Program-made: the position numbers and the translations under genes | Source: an uncultured Alphaproteobacteria bacterium | Lineage (GTDB): Bacteria; Pseudomonadota; Alphaproteobacteria; Caulobacterales; Caulobacteraceae | NCBI GenBank assembly: GCA_903928755.1 | Contig: CAIYSH010000108.1 | Location: 1-15,286 of the forward strand | DNA: 15,286 nt | Direction: 5' to 3' | In this document: piece after piece, positions 7,111 through 14,866 of the stretch | Numbering within the stretch: position 1 is the stretch's first letter | Layout: each line of letters opens with the position of its first letter | The notes under the pieces: generated by a model | The model's database searches: none | Seen by the model: the letters and a program-made list of their open reading frames with translations, nothing else | What the model was told of the DNA's origin: nothing

Positions 7111-7117
7111 AGAGGGG
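7111..7117 (+). promoter_or_regulatory. Ribosome binding site of the serine hydrolase
   Basis: AGAGGGG lies seven bases before ATG 7125, in the 38-base gap after the TetR gene. It settles the start of the next gene. No promoter or terminator is evident in this gap, so the hydrolase is probably read from the upstream operon. Confidence 0.7.
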
Positions 7118-7124
7118 AAATCTC

Positions 7125-8342
7125 ATGAGCCAGCCGGACGCCATTACTGAGGCCCTCAAACCCTATGCCGCCCGCGGCGAATTCGCCGGAGCCGCGACCC
7201 TGGTCTGGCGGGATGGAAAAGTGGTCCATGCTGGTGCCTTCGGTTGGCGGGACAAGGAGGCTGACGCGCCGGTCGAGCGGGATACCCTCTTCCGCATAGC
7301 CTCCATCTCCAAACCGATCACGTCTCTGGCGGCCATGACCCTGCTGGAAGAGGGACGGTTCGCCCTCAGTGATCCCATAGCCAGGTGGGCGCCGGAATTC
7401 GCCGACATGCGCGTCCAGCGGACCCCGGCCAGCCAGATGGACGATACGGTTCCGGCAGAGCGGCAGATCACCTTCGATGACCTGCTGACCCACCGGGCCG
7501 GTCTGAACTATGGCGAGACCTTCGAGGGCGACCTGAAGGCGACCTATGAGCGCGCCACTGGCGGCCACATTGACAGCCCGGTCTCGCCTGACGACTGGAT
7601 TGCCGGACTGGCCAGCCTGCCCCTGATCGCCCAGCCCGGCGCGGGGTTCACCTATGGACACGCCACCGATCTGCTGGGCATGCTTATCGCCCGGATGGAA
7701 GGTTCCTCCCTCGGCGAGGTCCTGCAGAAACGGGTCTTCGGCCCCCTCGGCATGAAGGATACGGGCTTCAGCGTACCCGCCGACAAGCGCGGTCGACGGG
7801 CGGCCATGTATGGCTTTGACGCCAATGGTGCCCTGATGCAGCGGGCGTCAGTGCCCGGTGCCTTTCTGGCCGAGCGCCCGGATGGAATGGCCTACCAATC
7901 CGGCGGCCAGGGCCTGTGGTCCACGATAGACGACCTGCTGGCATTCGGCAGGGTCTTTGTCGGCGGCGGCGGTGGCGTCGATGGGGTCCGCATCGTTTCC
8001 GAAGACACCCTGAATCTCATGACCACCAACCGGCTGACACCGGCCCAGAGGGCCGAAGCCCGCCTGCTCGGGATGCCGGTCTTCGAGGCCCACGGTTTCG
8101 GCCTGGGCCTGGCCGTGGTCATGGATCCGGACAAGGCCTCGCCCCTGCGCTGCCAGGGTGGAATGGGCACCGTCGGCTGGCCCGGGGCTTATGGCGGCTG
8201 GTGGCAGGCAGATCCCACCGACGGATCGGTAATGATCTTCCTGGCCCATAATTCCTTCGAGCTGGAACAGTTGGCCATGGGTGTCGGTCTGGGCGTTTAT
8301 GGCGCCATCATGGACTTCCACCACATGGCCAGAGCGACCTGA
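7125..8342 (+). CDS. EstB-like serine hydrolase (class C beta-lactamase family)
   Basis: A 405-residue member of the beta-lactamase-related serine hydrolases, which includes EstB esterases, transesterases and D-amino-acid peptidases. The S-x-x-K motif is S60-I-S-K63 in F-R-I-A-S-I-S-K-P. The catalytic Tyr is likely Y129 in H-R-A-G-L-N-Y-G. A third box, H-G-F-G-L-G-L-A, and a G-W-x-G-A-Y-G-G-W-W stretch near the C-terminus match esterase members rather than true AmpC. No signal peptide is seen, so it is cytosolic, again favouring an esterase over an antibiotic-resistance enzyme. A run of five Gly (near 7963-7977) lies in a loop. It is the last gene of the + operon; its TGA abuts the TAG of the aldehyde dehydrogenase on the other strand with no bases between. 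The substrate is unknown. Confidence 0.9.
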   Translation: MSQPDAITEALKPYAARGEFAGAATLVWRDGKVVHAGAFGWRDKEADAPVERDTLFRIASISKPITSLAAMTLLEEGRFALSDPIARWAPEFADMRVQRTPASQMDDTVPAERQITFDDLLTHRAGLNYGETFEGDLKATYERATGGHIDSPVSPDDWIAGLASLPLIAQPGAGFTYGHATDLLGMLIARMEGSSLGEVLQKRVFGPLGMKDTGFSVPADKRGRRAAMYGFDANGALMQRASVPGAFLAERPDGMAYQSGGQGLWSTIDDLLAFGRVFVGGGGGVDGVRIVSEDTLNLMTTNRLTPAQRAEARLLGMPVFEAHGFGLGLAVVMDPDKASPLRCQGGMGTVGWPGAYGGWWQADPTDGSVMIFLAHNSFELEQLAMGVGLGVYGAIMDFHHMARAT

Positions 8343-9788
8343 CTACCGCTTCAACTGACCATCCAGATATTTGCGGATCCCGGCCCCATAGGGCGGGCGC
8401 ATCATCTGCAACGGCCCGATATCTTTCCTGATCTGCGAAAAGATCGCCTTCCGGTGGCTGAACTCCCGGAAGCCATCAAGCCCGTGATAACTGCCCATGC
8501 CGGACGGACCGACCCCACCAAAGGGAAGGTCTTCCTGAGCCACATGGAAGATCACATCGTTGACGGTAACACCGCCGGCGGTTGTCCCTGAAACGACCCT
8601 CTCCTGCTCTGCGGCATCGGCACCGAAATAATAGAGGCCAAGCGGGCGGTCATGGGCATTGATGTAGTCCACGGCCTGATCAATCGTTTCATAGGTCTTC
8701 ACCGGCAGGAGGGGGCCGAAGATCTCCTCCTGCATGACCCGCATGTCGTCGGTGGGGTCCAGGATCAGGGTCGGCGCGATCCGGCGATGCTCCTGCTGGC
8801 TGAGGTCTTCGCCTTCAGGCTTGAGTTCGATGATGCGGGCCCCTTTGGCCCGGGCATCATCAACATAGGCCGTAATCCGGTCAAAGTGTCGCTGGGCGAC
8901 AATGGCTGTGTAATCAGGGTTGTCCTTGATGGTCGGGAACATTTTGGTGACTGCGCCCTGAGCAGCGGTGACGAAACTCTCCACCTGATCCCTGGGGGCA
9001 AACAGGTAGTCGGGGGCCAGGCAGATCTGCCCTGCATTGAGGGTCTTGCCTGCCATGACCCGGGCCGCAGCGACCCCCATGTCTGCAGATCGACCGACAA
9101 TGACCGGGCTCTTGCCCCCCAGTTCGAGGGTAAGAGGCACCAGGTTTTCCGCAGCGGCACGCATGACATGCCGGGCAATGGAGGTAGCTCCCGTAAAGAT
9201 CAGGTGGTCAAAGGCCAGTGCGGAAAAGGCCTGACCGACCTCGGGACCACCGGTGATCACGGCAATTTCCTCCTCGGAAAAAGCACCACCGAACATCCGG
9301 GCCATCAGGGCCGAGGTGGCAGGCGTGAATTCAGAGGGCTTGATCATGGCGCGGTTCCCCGCTGCCAGAATGCCGGCCAGGGGCGCGAAGGTCAGATTGA
9401 CCGGGAAATTCCAGGGGCTGATCACGCCGACCACACCCTTTGGCTGGTACCTGACCTCTGCCCGGGCTCCGAACAGACCCAGAATGGCGGGGGTTGTTTT
9501 CCGCTTTTCCGTCTTCATCCAGACCCGAAGGTTTTCCCGGGCGTGCTTCAGGGGGCCGACAGACGCCGCGATATCGGTAAAGGCTGTTGCCTCGCGGGAC
9601 CTTGCCCCGAAGTCCTCGCAGAGGGCGTCCTCCAGATCCCGGCGATGGTCGAGCAGAAGACCTATGCAGCGGTCGAGACGCTCAATCCGCTTGTCTGCGT
9701 TCGGGGCGCCGTCCCGAAGGTGAGCGGCCTTTTGACGGGCCAGAAGGTCGGTCATTGCGGCGGCGTCGAAGTCCAGATTGACGTCCAT
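8343..9788 (-). CDS. ALDH3-family aldehyde dehydrogenase, coniferyl-aldehyde dehydrogenase-like
   Basis: A 481-residue NAD(P)-dependent aldehyde dehydrogenase oxidising an aldehyde to its acid. Visible residues: P-W-N-F-P at 125-129 (catalytic-site N127), F-T-G at 198-200 (NAD-binding), the general base E222 in L-E-L-G-G-K-S-P, and the nucleophile C256 in N-A-G-Q-I-C-L-A-P-D-Y. The A-P-D-Y ending and short length are marks of the ALDH3 branch, and the C-terminal F-S-H-R-K-A-I-F plus M-R-P-P-Y-G resembles coniferyl aldehyde dehydrogenase (CalB). I leave the symbol blank since substrate cannot be confirmed. ATG 9788 is chosen: GGAG lies six bases upstream on the - strand, and the protein begins as relatives do. 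The frame stays open to 9965, but that part overlaps the dienelactone hydrolase and reads as shadow. Last gene of the - operon. Confidence 0.92.
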   Translation of the reverse strand: MDVNLDFDAAAMTDLLARQKAAHLRDGAPNADKRIERLDRCIGLLLDHRRDLEDALCEDFGARSREATAFTDIAASVGPLKHARENLRVWMKTEKRKTTPAILGLFGARAEVRYQPKGVVGVISPWNFPVNLTFAPLAGILAAGNRAMIKPSEFTPATSALMARMFGGAFSEEEIAVITGGPEVGQAFSALAFDHLIFTGATSIARHVMRAAAENLVPLTLELGGKSPVIVGRSADMGVAAARVMAGKTLNAGQICLAPDYLFAPRDQVESFVTAAQGAVTKMFPTIKDNPDYTAIVAQRHFDRITAYVDDARAKGARIIELKPEGEDLSQQEHRRIAPTLILDPTDDMRVMQEEIFGPLLPVKTYETIDQAVDYINAHDRPLGLYYFGADAAEQERVVSGTTAGGVTVNDVIFHVAQEDLPFGGVGPSGMGSYHGLDGFREFSHRKAIFSQIRKDIGPLQMMRPPYGAGIRKYLDGQLKR

Positions 9789-10575
9789 TTTGTTCTCCGG
9801 ATGGGGGGCGCAGGGTGAGGCTGAAGAAGGCAACAGTGGCGAGTTGGGCGGATTTTGCCGCCACGGGATCGAACTGCATGAGGACAGGTCCCCCCTGCCC
9901 TTTATGGGCAAAGGGATCATTGATGGTCTGAGGCGGCAGATCACGGTCAAAGCCATGACCGGCACCTGGATAGGTCACAGGCAGGATCAGCGACCGGGAC
10001 CCCTCCGGCAGGCGCGCCAGCAACTGGTCCAGACCGTCAGGGTCATCATAGGCATCGGCGTCTCCGCACTGGATCAGGATCGGGGCTCCGGTCAGGTCGA
10101 CGAGCGACAGGCCCGGGACAACCTCATAGGCCCAGACCACCGGATAATTCGCCACATGGGAACGGAAGGGAGACGATCCGTGACGTTGCACAGCGTCCCG
10201 GTTTGCGCACAGCAGGGTGACCACACCCCCCCAGGAGAAGCCCATGATCCCGATACACCCTGGATGCACTTCAGGTTGGGCGGCCAGGAAGTCCCTCGCG
10301 GAAAAGGCATCATCAAGGGTATCCAGGGGCGTCCGGGGCCGGGCGGCAGCCCCCCGGGCTGTGCCCCGGGCGGACCACATGTCGACCTCAAGGGTCACAA
10401 AGCCGGAATGGTTGAGCTCCGTCCTGTAAAATTCACCCCGACCATCGACACCATCGGACCCGTGACAGATCAGCACCGCCGGCGCAGAGACCGCCCCCTC
10501 CGGTATGCACAGCTTTCCCGCCAGGGTCAGGCCTGACGCCGTGGGAAAACCGACATAACAGGTGCGGACATTCAT
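9682..10575 (-). CDS. Dienelactone hydrolase family protein, overlapping the next gene
   Basis: An alpha/beta-hydrolase of the dienelactone hydrolase family. The nucleophile elbow is G-F-S-W-G-G with S114, where classic dienelactone hydrolases carry Cys. D172 in C-G-D-A-D-A-Y-D-D and H207 in P-G-A-G-H-G-F-D complete a triad. L-I-C-H-G at 35-39 gives the oxyanion loop. The core fold ends near residue 255 (F-F-S-L-T-L-R). The remaining approximately 40 residues are Arg/Ser/Pro-rich and read over the start of the aldehyde dehydrogenase gene, a 107-base overlap that looks like read-through rather than domain. A run of six C (- strand, 9808-9803) sits at the junction. ATG 10575 lies three bases after the GST stop, with AAGG about eight bases upstream. 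It probably hydrolyses an ester or lactone in the cytosol; the true substrate is unknown. Confidence 0.85.
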   Translation of the reverse strand: MNVRTCYVGFPTASGLTLAGKLCIPEGAVSAPAVLICHGSDGVDGRGEFYRTELNHSGFVTLEVDMWSARGTARGAAARPRTPLDTLDDAFSARDFLAAQPEVHPGCIGIMGFSWGGVVTLLCANRDAVQRHGSSPFRSHVANYPVVWAYEVVPGLSLVDLTGAPILIQCGDADAYDDPDGLDQLLARLPEGSRSLILPVTYPGAGHGFDRDLPPQTINDPFAHKGQGGPVLMQFDPVAAKSAQLATVAFFSLTLRPPSGEQNGRQSGLRRRRNDRPSGPSKGRSPSGRRPERRQAD

Positions 10576-10578
10576 GGC

Positions 10579-11190
10579 TCAGACCTTGGGGTCCGTCGCA
10601 ATCCATGACGGGCGACGGGCCAGGTCCGCGTAAAAGACAGCGAGTTTCGGATGGGTCCTGCGCCAGTCCAGCTCCGCAAAGCGGAAGTCCAGATAGCCGA
10701 GGGCGCATCCCAGGGCGATATCGGCAATGGTCAGGTCATCGCCTGCCGTATGCGAACCCAGCTCAAAATCGGCAAGCCCCCGCAGAACCTTGGCCATTTG
10801 CCCTGCCTGCCATTCGGGCCAGCGGAAGGCTTCAGGACGCAGGGCCGACTCATATCTGGCGAGAAGCGCCGCGTCAGCCATGCCATCAGCCTGAGCCTGA
10901 CCTGTAAGGGCAACCCACCGGGCCTCCCCGGATCGTGGTGTCAGGCTGCGCGCCGTAAGGCTGTCGAAATAGTCGACGATGACCCGACTGTCGAAGATGG
11001 CCTGACCACTTTCGAGAACCAGGGTCGGGATCTTGCCGAGGGGATTAGCCGCCGAGACCGCTGGATTCTCGCCGACAGGACTGACGGAGGCCACAACCGG
11101 ATTGATCCTGGACTGCAATCCAAGCTCATGGGCCGCGACCAGAACCTTGCGGGCAAAGGGCGACGGGCCGGCATAATAAAGGGTCATCAT
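10579..11190 (-). CDS. Glutathione S-transferase
   Basis: A 203-residue GST from ATG 11190. The N-terminal thioredoxin-like domain is clear: L-Y-Y-A-G-P-S-P-F-A-R-K at the start (Ser of P-S-P-F as candidate active residue), N-P-L-G-K-I-P-T-L with the cis-Pro, and F-D-S-R-V-I-V-D-Y-F binding the glutathione glutamyl end. The C-terminal helical domain carries the N-capping box D-D-L-T-I-A-D-I-A-L-G, conserved in GSTs. The length is normal. A GTG at 11229 would add 13 polar residues; I prefer the ATG pair at 11190/11187, where the family normally starts, though GGAG is about 12 bases away. It leads the GST, dienelactone hydrolase and aldehyde dehydrogenase unit and follows the MFS gene by about 120 bases. 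It is unrelated in length and detail to the long GST at 5486-6526. Confidence 0.9.
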   Translation of the reverse strand: MMTLYYAGPSPFARKVLVAAHELGLQSRINPVVASVSPVGENPAVSAANPLGKIPTLVLESGQAIFDSRVIVDYFDSLTARSLTPRSGEARWVALTGQAQADGMADAALLARYESALRPEAFRWPEWQAGQMAKVLRGLADFELGSHTAGDDLTIADIALGCALGYLDFRFAELDWRRTHPKLAVFYADLARRPSWIATDPKV

Positions 11191-11243
11191 GGCGTCAGTG
11201 GTCTCCAGCTGTCGTTCGTTGTCCCACACCTAAGGCCTTTTCC

Positions 11244-11265
11244 CCTGAGACGAAATCGTCTCAGG
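11244..11265. repeat. Perfect 9-bp inverted repeat, candidate operator or hairpin
   Basis: Arms CCTGAGACG (11244-11252) and CGTCTCAGG (11257-11265) are perfect, with a 4-base AAAT centre. It lies between the MFS stop and the GST start, downstream of a candidate - strand promoter. No T-run follows on either strand, which argues against a standard intrinsic terminator. The size and symmetry suit a dimeric regulator such as a TetR protein. Processing or mRNA-stability hairpin is the alternative. Confidence 0.55.
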
Positions 11266-11286
11266 ACGGGATTGGCCTCCAGGGCG

Positions 11287-11315
11287 ATTTTGTTGCGCCT
11301 GTGGTTCCGGGTCAA
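11287..11315 (-). promoter_or_regulatory. Candidate promoter for the GST/DLH/ALDH unit
   Basis: On the - strand TTGACC (11315-11310) and CAAAAT (11292-11287) are separated by 17 bases, a sigma-70-like arrangement. The start of transcription would be near 11280, placing the inverted repeat 11244-11265 just downstream, a normal place for a repressor site. The -35 overlaps the end of the MFS gene. The prediction rests on hexamer likeness only. Confidence 0.35.
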
Positions 11316-12586
11316 ACCGACGGCACGACCTGCCGACGGATCATGATCGAGGCTCCGGCAGCGATGAAGGCGGTGAATCCGGCCAGAACAAAGGCCTCGA
11401 CATACTGGCCCTGCAGGGCGCGCATGATGCCGGCAGTGACAGCCGCTGTGGCAGCGCCCGCCTGGTGACCCGCCGCAATCCAGCCGAAGACAATGGGGCC
11501 ATCGCGGTCACCAAAGGTCTCTGTTGCCAGCCGGACGGTCGGTGGAACCGTCGCAATCCAGTCCAGACCATAGAAGACGGCAAAAAATCCGAGGGAGACC
11601 ACGCTGAAGTCGGTGAAAGGCAGGATGATCAGGGAAAGACCGCGCAGACCGTAATAGATGAAGAGCAGCTTCCGCGGATCATGCCGGTCAGTCAGCCAGC
11701 CAGACGCCGTGGTCCCCACCAGATCAAAAACGCCCATGACGGCCAGCAGACCCGCAGCGGACGTCCCGCTCATGCCATGATCCCCGCACAGGGCGATCAT
11801 GTGGGTCCCGACCAGACCATTGGTTGTCAGACCGCAGACAAAGAAGCCTGTCGACAGCAGCCAGAATGTCCTCGTCCTGGCGGCCCGCACCAGGGCCCCA
11901 AAGGCGTTGCCTATGGCGCTGTTGGGCGGCGGTGGCGGCGGCAGATAGTCCTCAGGGGCACCATAGGGCCTGAGGCCAATATCCGAAGGCCGTTCAGGCA
12001 GCAGCAACCACATCAATGGCGCAAGAATTCCTGTGAGCATTGAGACACCTATGGCCACAGGCTTCCAACCGCCATGCTCTGCTACCGCCGCCATGGCCGG
12101 CAGGAAGATCAGGGTTCCCGTTGCCGTGGAGGCCGTCAGCAGGCCCAGCATCAGACCACGGCGGGCAACAAACCACCGGTTCACCACCGTGGCCCCGAGA
12201 ACCATGGCGACGACGCCCGTACCGAACCCGGCCATGACTCCCCAGGTGGCAACATACTGCCAGGCCTGGGTCATGAAGACAGACAGTCCCGTAGCGAGCG
12301 CCATCAACCCGAGGGCAAGGGTCACCATGCGTCGGACCCCAAAGGTCTGCATCATGGCCGCGGCGAAGGGGCCGGTAAGCCCATAGAGCAGTATGCCGAT
12401 CCCGGCGGCGATCGAGACCGTCGGGCGATCCCATCCAAAAGCTTTTTCCAGGGGCAGCATCAGAACCCCGGGCGCGGACCTCAGCCCTGCTGAAGCCAGC
12501 ATGGCCAGGAAGACCGCGCCGGCGACGACAAAGGCGTAGTTCTGGCCGAAGGGGCGTCGGGTGCCTGATTTTACATCATCGATCAT
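11312..12586 (-). CDS. MFS transporter (monocarboxylate-porter-like)
   Basis: A 424-residue major facilitator with about twelve hydrophobic segments. The short polar N-terminus precedes helix 1 (Y-A-F-V-V-A-G-A-V-F-L-A-M-L). The first half carries a G-R-like loop (F-G-V-R-R-M) between helices 2 and 3 and N-R-W-F-V-A-R-R-G-L-M-L-G-L, typical of oxalate/monocarboxylate-type MFS proteins. The second half has S-G-W-L-T-D-R-H-D-P-R-K-L-L, the matching loop. The central cytosolic loop contains six Pro in a row (near 11920-11942). ATG 12586 is chosen, as the extension to 12676 adds 30 polar, shadow-like residues. The Shine-Dalgarno sequence is weak. It precedes the GST/DLH/ALDH genes on the same strand, so it likely imports (or exports) an organic acid or aromatic compound handled by them. 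The substrate is unknown. Confidence 0.9.
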   Translation of the reverse strand: MIDDVKSGTRRPFGQNYAFVVAGAVFLAMLASAGLRSAPGVLMLPLEKAFGWDRPTVSIAAGIGILLYGLTGPFAAAMMQTFGVRRMVTLALGLMALATGLSVFMTQAWQYVATWGVMAGFGTGVVAMVLGATVVNRWFVARRGLMLGLLTASTATGTLIFLPAMAAVAEHGGWKPVAIGVSMLTGILAPLMWLLLPERPSDIGLRPYGAPEDYLPPPPPPNSAIGNAFGALVRAARTRTFWLLSTGFFVCGLTTNGLVGTHMIALCGDHGMSGTSAAGLLAVMGVFDLVGTTASGWLTDRHDPRKLLFIYYGLRGLSLIILPFTDFSVVSLGFFAVFYGLDWIATVPPTVRLATETFGDRDGPIVFGWIAAGHQAGAATAAVTAGIMRALQGQYVEAFVLAGFTAFIAAGASIMIRRQVVPSV

Positions 12587-12709
12587 CGGGGGTGGGTCCA
12601 GGTTGGGCGTCAGGTCTGCGGGCTTACTTTGAAGTTGTCCGGTCGCCAAGCCCCGCCTTGCAGCACAGGCAGCCACTGACTAGCCTGCCCCCAATTGAGG
12701 GAGAGTTCC
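12587..12709. promoter_or_regulatory. Divergent intergenic region between MFS and acylase genes
   Basis: This 123-base gap must hold promoters for both directions. For the acylase, TTGCAG (12658-12663) and TAGCCT (12681-12686) have 17-base spacing, with a start near 12693. For the MFS gene only a weak TTGGCG/TAAGCC pair (- strand, roughly 12650-12622) is seen. GAGGGAGAG at 12697-12705 is the acylase ribosome site. I see no clear operator repeat. Confidence 0.3.
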
Positions 12710-14863
12710 ATGTCCATGTCGTCAATGTCGGCCCTGATCGTAGCTGCAGGCCTTTTGATCGGTGCCAGTGCGGCTGAGGCGCGGGATGTCGTCATCACCC
12801 GCGACGACTGGGGGGTGGCCCATATCAAGGGCAGGACCGACGCCGACGCCGTCTATGGCATGATCTACGCCCAGGCCGAAGATGACTTCAATCGGGTGGA
12901 AACCAACTATCTCAACGCACTGGGTCGACTGGCCGAAGCCGAGGGCGAAAGCGCCATATATCAGGACCTCCGGCAGAAGCTGTTCATCGATCCGGTCGAC
13001 CTCAAGGCCCGATATGCCAAGAGCCCCGCATGGCTCAAAACCCTGATGAACGCCTGGGCAGAGGGTCTCAATACCTATCTGGCCGACCACCCAGCCGTAG
13101 AGCCACGGGTCATCAAACACTTCGAACCGTGGATGGCACTCAGCTTCAGCGAAGGCAGCATCGGCGGCGATATCGAGCGTGTGTCTCTGGGCGACCTGGC
13201 GGCCTTCTATGGCACCAGGACGGCTCAACTGGCTGCGCTCGATCCTGTTCCGGGTGCCTTTGTTGAGCCCAAGGGCTCCAACGGCATGGCCATTGCGCCA
13301 TCCAACAGCGCCAGCCACCACGCCCTTCTGCTGATCAATCCCCACACCAGTTTCTTCTTCCGGTCCGAGCAGCAGGTGACCAGTGACCAGGGCCTCAACG
13401 CCTATGGCGCTGCCACCTGGGGGCAGTTCTTCATCTACCAGGGCTTCAATGCCAGGGCCGGATGGATGCACACCTCAAGCGGGGTCGATTCCGTCGATGA
13501 ATTCGCCGAGACCATAGTCCGCAAGGACGGCAAGCTGTTCTACAGGTATGGAGCCGAAGACCGGCCAGTGCTCGCCCGGATCATTTCTGTCCCCTACAGG
13601 ACAGCTTCGGGCTCCCTGGCGGAAAAAACCTTCACGACCTACCGGACGCACCACGGTCCGATCGTGAAGACCATGGACGAAAAGTGGATCGCCATGGCCC
13701 TGATGCACAAGCCGGTGGAGGCCCTCAGCCAGTCCTTCCTGCGCACCAAGGCGAGCGATTACAACAGTTTCACCAAGGTCTCTGAACTTCAGGCCAATTC
13801 CTCAAACAACACCATTTTTGCCGATGCCTCTGGCGAGATCGCCTACCTACATCCTCAGTTCATTCCCAAGCGCGATGACCGGTTTGACTATACCAGACCC
13901 GTGGACGGTGCCGATCCAGCCACGGACTGGAAGGGCCTGAGCACGGCAGCCGAGGCCCCTCAAATCCTCAACCCGGCGACAGGCTGGATCTACAATTCCA
14001 ATGACTGGCCGTGGACCGCGGCGGGCCCCGCCAGTCCCCGGCCAGCCGACTTCCCGAAATACATGGACAGTGCAGGTCCAAATCCACGGGGCGCGCATGC
14101 CCCCCTTGTGCTGGAGGGCAAGACCGACTTCACCCTGCAATCCCTGATGTCGGCAGCCTATGACTCCTACATGCCCGCCTTCGCCCAGCTGATACCCAGC
14201 CTTGTGGCGGCCTATGACTCTACGCCGGGGACAGACCCCCTGAAGGTCAAGCTGTCACCCCAGGTGACGGCCCTGCGAACCTGGGACCGCCGCTGGTCGG
14301 CGGGTTCGACCGAGACCTCTCTGGCTGTATTCTGGGGAGAGGCGCTCTGGGCCAAGGCAGGCCCCCTGGCCAAGGCGAGCGGCGTTTCCGTGCTGGACTA
14401 TATGGTCGGCCGGACCTCGCCCGTGGAGAAGCTCAAGGCTCTGGAAGAGGCCTCAGATCGTCTGGCCCAGGACTTTGGTTCCTGGAAGACCCCGTGGGGA
14501 GAGATCAACCGCTTCCAACGCCTGACCGGCGACATCGTCCAGCCCTTCAATGACGCCGCGCCCAGCATTCCCGTGCCCTTCGCTTCGGCCCAGTGGGGGT
14601 CCCTCGCTTCATTCGGGGCCAAACGCTATCCGGGGACCAGGCGCTATTACGGTACGAACGGGAACAGCTTTGTCGCCGTGGTTGAATTCGGGGAGCGGGT
14701 CCGCGCCTATGCCGTGACGGCCGGGGGCGAAAGCGGAGATCCCAAGTCCCCGCACTTCAATGATCAGGCCCTGCGCTACAGTCAGGGTGCCCTCCGGGAG
14801 GTCTATTTCTATCCTGACCAGCTGAAGGCACACACCGTGAAGGTCTACAGGCCGGGGACCTAG
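12710..14863 (+). CDS. Exported penicillin-acylase-family (Ntn-hydrolase) amidase
   Basis: A 717-residue precursor of the penicillin G acylase / acyl-homoserine-lactone acylase family. Residues 1-24 form a signal peptide (hydrophobic core, A-E-A end), so it acts in the periplasm. Self-cleavage should occur between G189 and S190 (tcc at 13277-13279) in K-G-S-N-G-M-A-I-A-P, making S190 the N-terminal nucleophile of a chain of about 528 residues, with an alpha chain of about 165. Supporting motifs: R-D-D-W-G-V-A-H-I near the mature start, G-W-M-H-T-S-S-G-V-D in the beta chain, and N367 in N-T-I-F-A-D-x-x-G, the oxyanion Asn region. ATG 12710 is supported by GAGGGAG six to seven bases before it; an upstream TTG (12695) is part of the ribosome site. 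It probably cleaves an amide of an acyl chain; members act on penicillins, acyl-homoserine lactones or other N-acyl compounds, and the sequence does not decide. Confidence 0.93.
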   Translation: MSMSSMSALIVAAGLLIGASAAEARDVVITRDDWGVAHIKGRTDADAVYGMIYAQAEDDFNRVETNYLNALGRLAEAEGESAIYQDLRQKLFIDPVDLKARYAKSPAWLKTLMNAWAEGLNTYLADHPAVEPRVIKHFEPWMALSFSEGSIGGDIERVSLGDLAAFYGTRTAQLAALDPVPGAFVEPKGSNGMAIAPSNSASHHALLLINPHTSFFFRSEQQVTSDQGLNAYGAATWGQFFIYQGFNARAGWMHTSSGVDSVDEFAETIVRKDGKLFYRYGAEDRPVLARIISVPYRTASGSLAEKTFTTYRTHHGPIVKTMDEKWIAMALMHKPVEALSQSFLRTKASDYNSFTKVSELQANSSNNTIFADASGEIAYLHPQFIPKRDDRFDYTRPVDGADPATDWKGLSTAAEAPQILNPATGWIYNSNDWPWTAAGPASPRPADFPKYMDSAGPNPRGAHAPLVLEGKTDFTLQSLMSAAYDSYMPAFAQLIPSLVAAYDSTPGTDPLKVKLSPQVTALRTWDRRWSAGSTETSLAVFWGEALWAKAGPLAKASGVSVLDYMVGRTSPVEKLKALEEASDRLAQDFGSWKTPWGEINRFQRLTGDIVQPFNDAAPSIPVPFASAQWGSLASFGAKRYPGTRRYYGTNGNSFVAVVEFGERVRAYAVTAGGESGDPKSPHFNDQALRYSQGALREVYFYPDQLKAHTVKVYRPGT

Positions 14864-14866
14864 CGT

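Noticed and set aside
7125..8342. Possible beta-lactamase resistance gene
   Set aside because: The S-x-x-K and Tyr motifs are shared with esterases; there is no signal peptide and the Y-G/W-W-rich context fits EstB-like esterases better than AmpC.
8652..9818. Long open frame (388 codons) on the + strand opposite the aldehyde dehydrogenase
   Set aside because: It lies wholly antisense to a protein with full ALDH motifs; composition is Gly/Arg/His-rich shadow typical of high-GC DNA, with no recognisable domain.
10335..10375. Very GC-rich stretch with CCCGGG repeats that could fold
   Set aside because: It is inside the dienelactone hydrolase gene and encodes an Ala/Arg/Gly-rich segment; no T-run or position to suggest a terminator.
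12722..13471. Open frame of 249 codons on the - strand opposite the acylase
   Set aside because: Antisense to the signal peptide, alpha chain and nucleophile region of the acylase; shadow composition.
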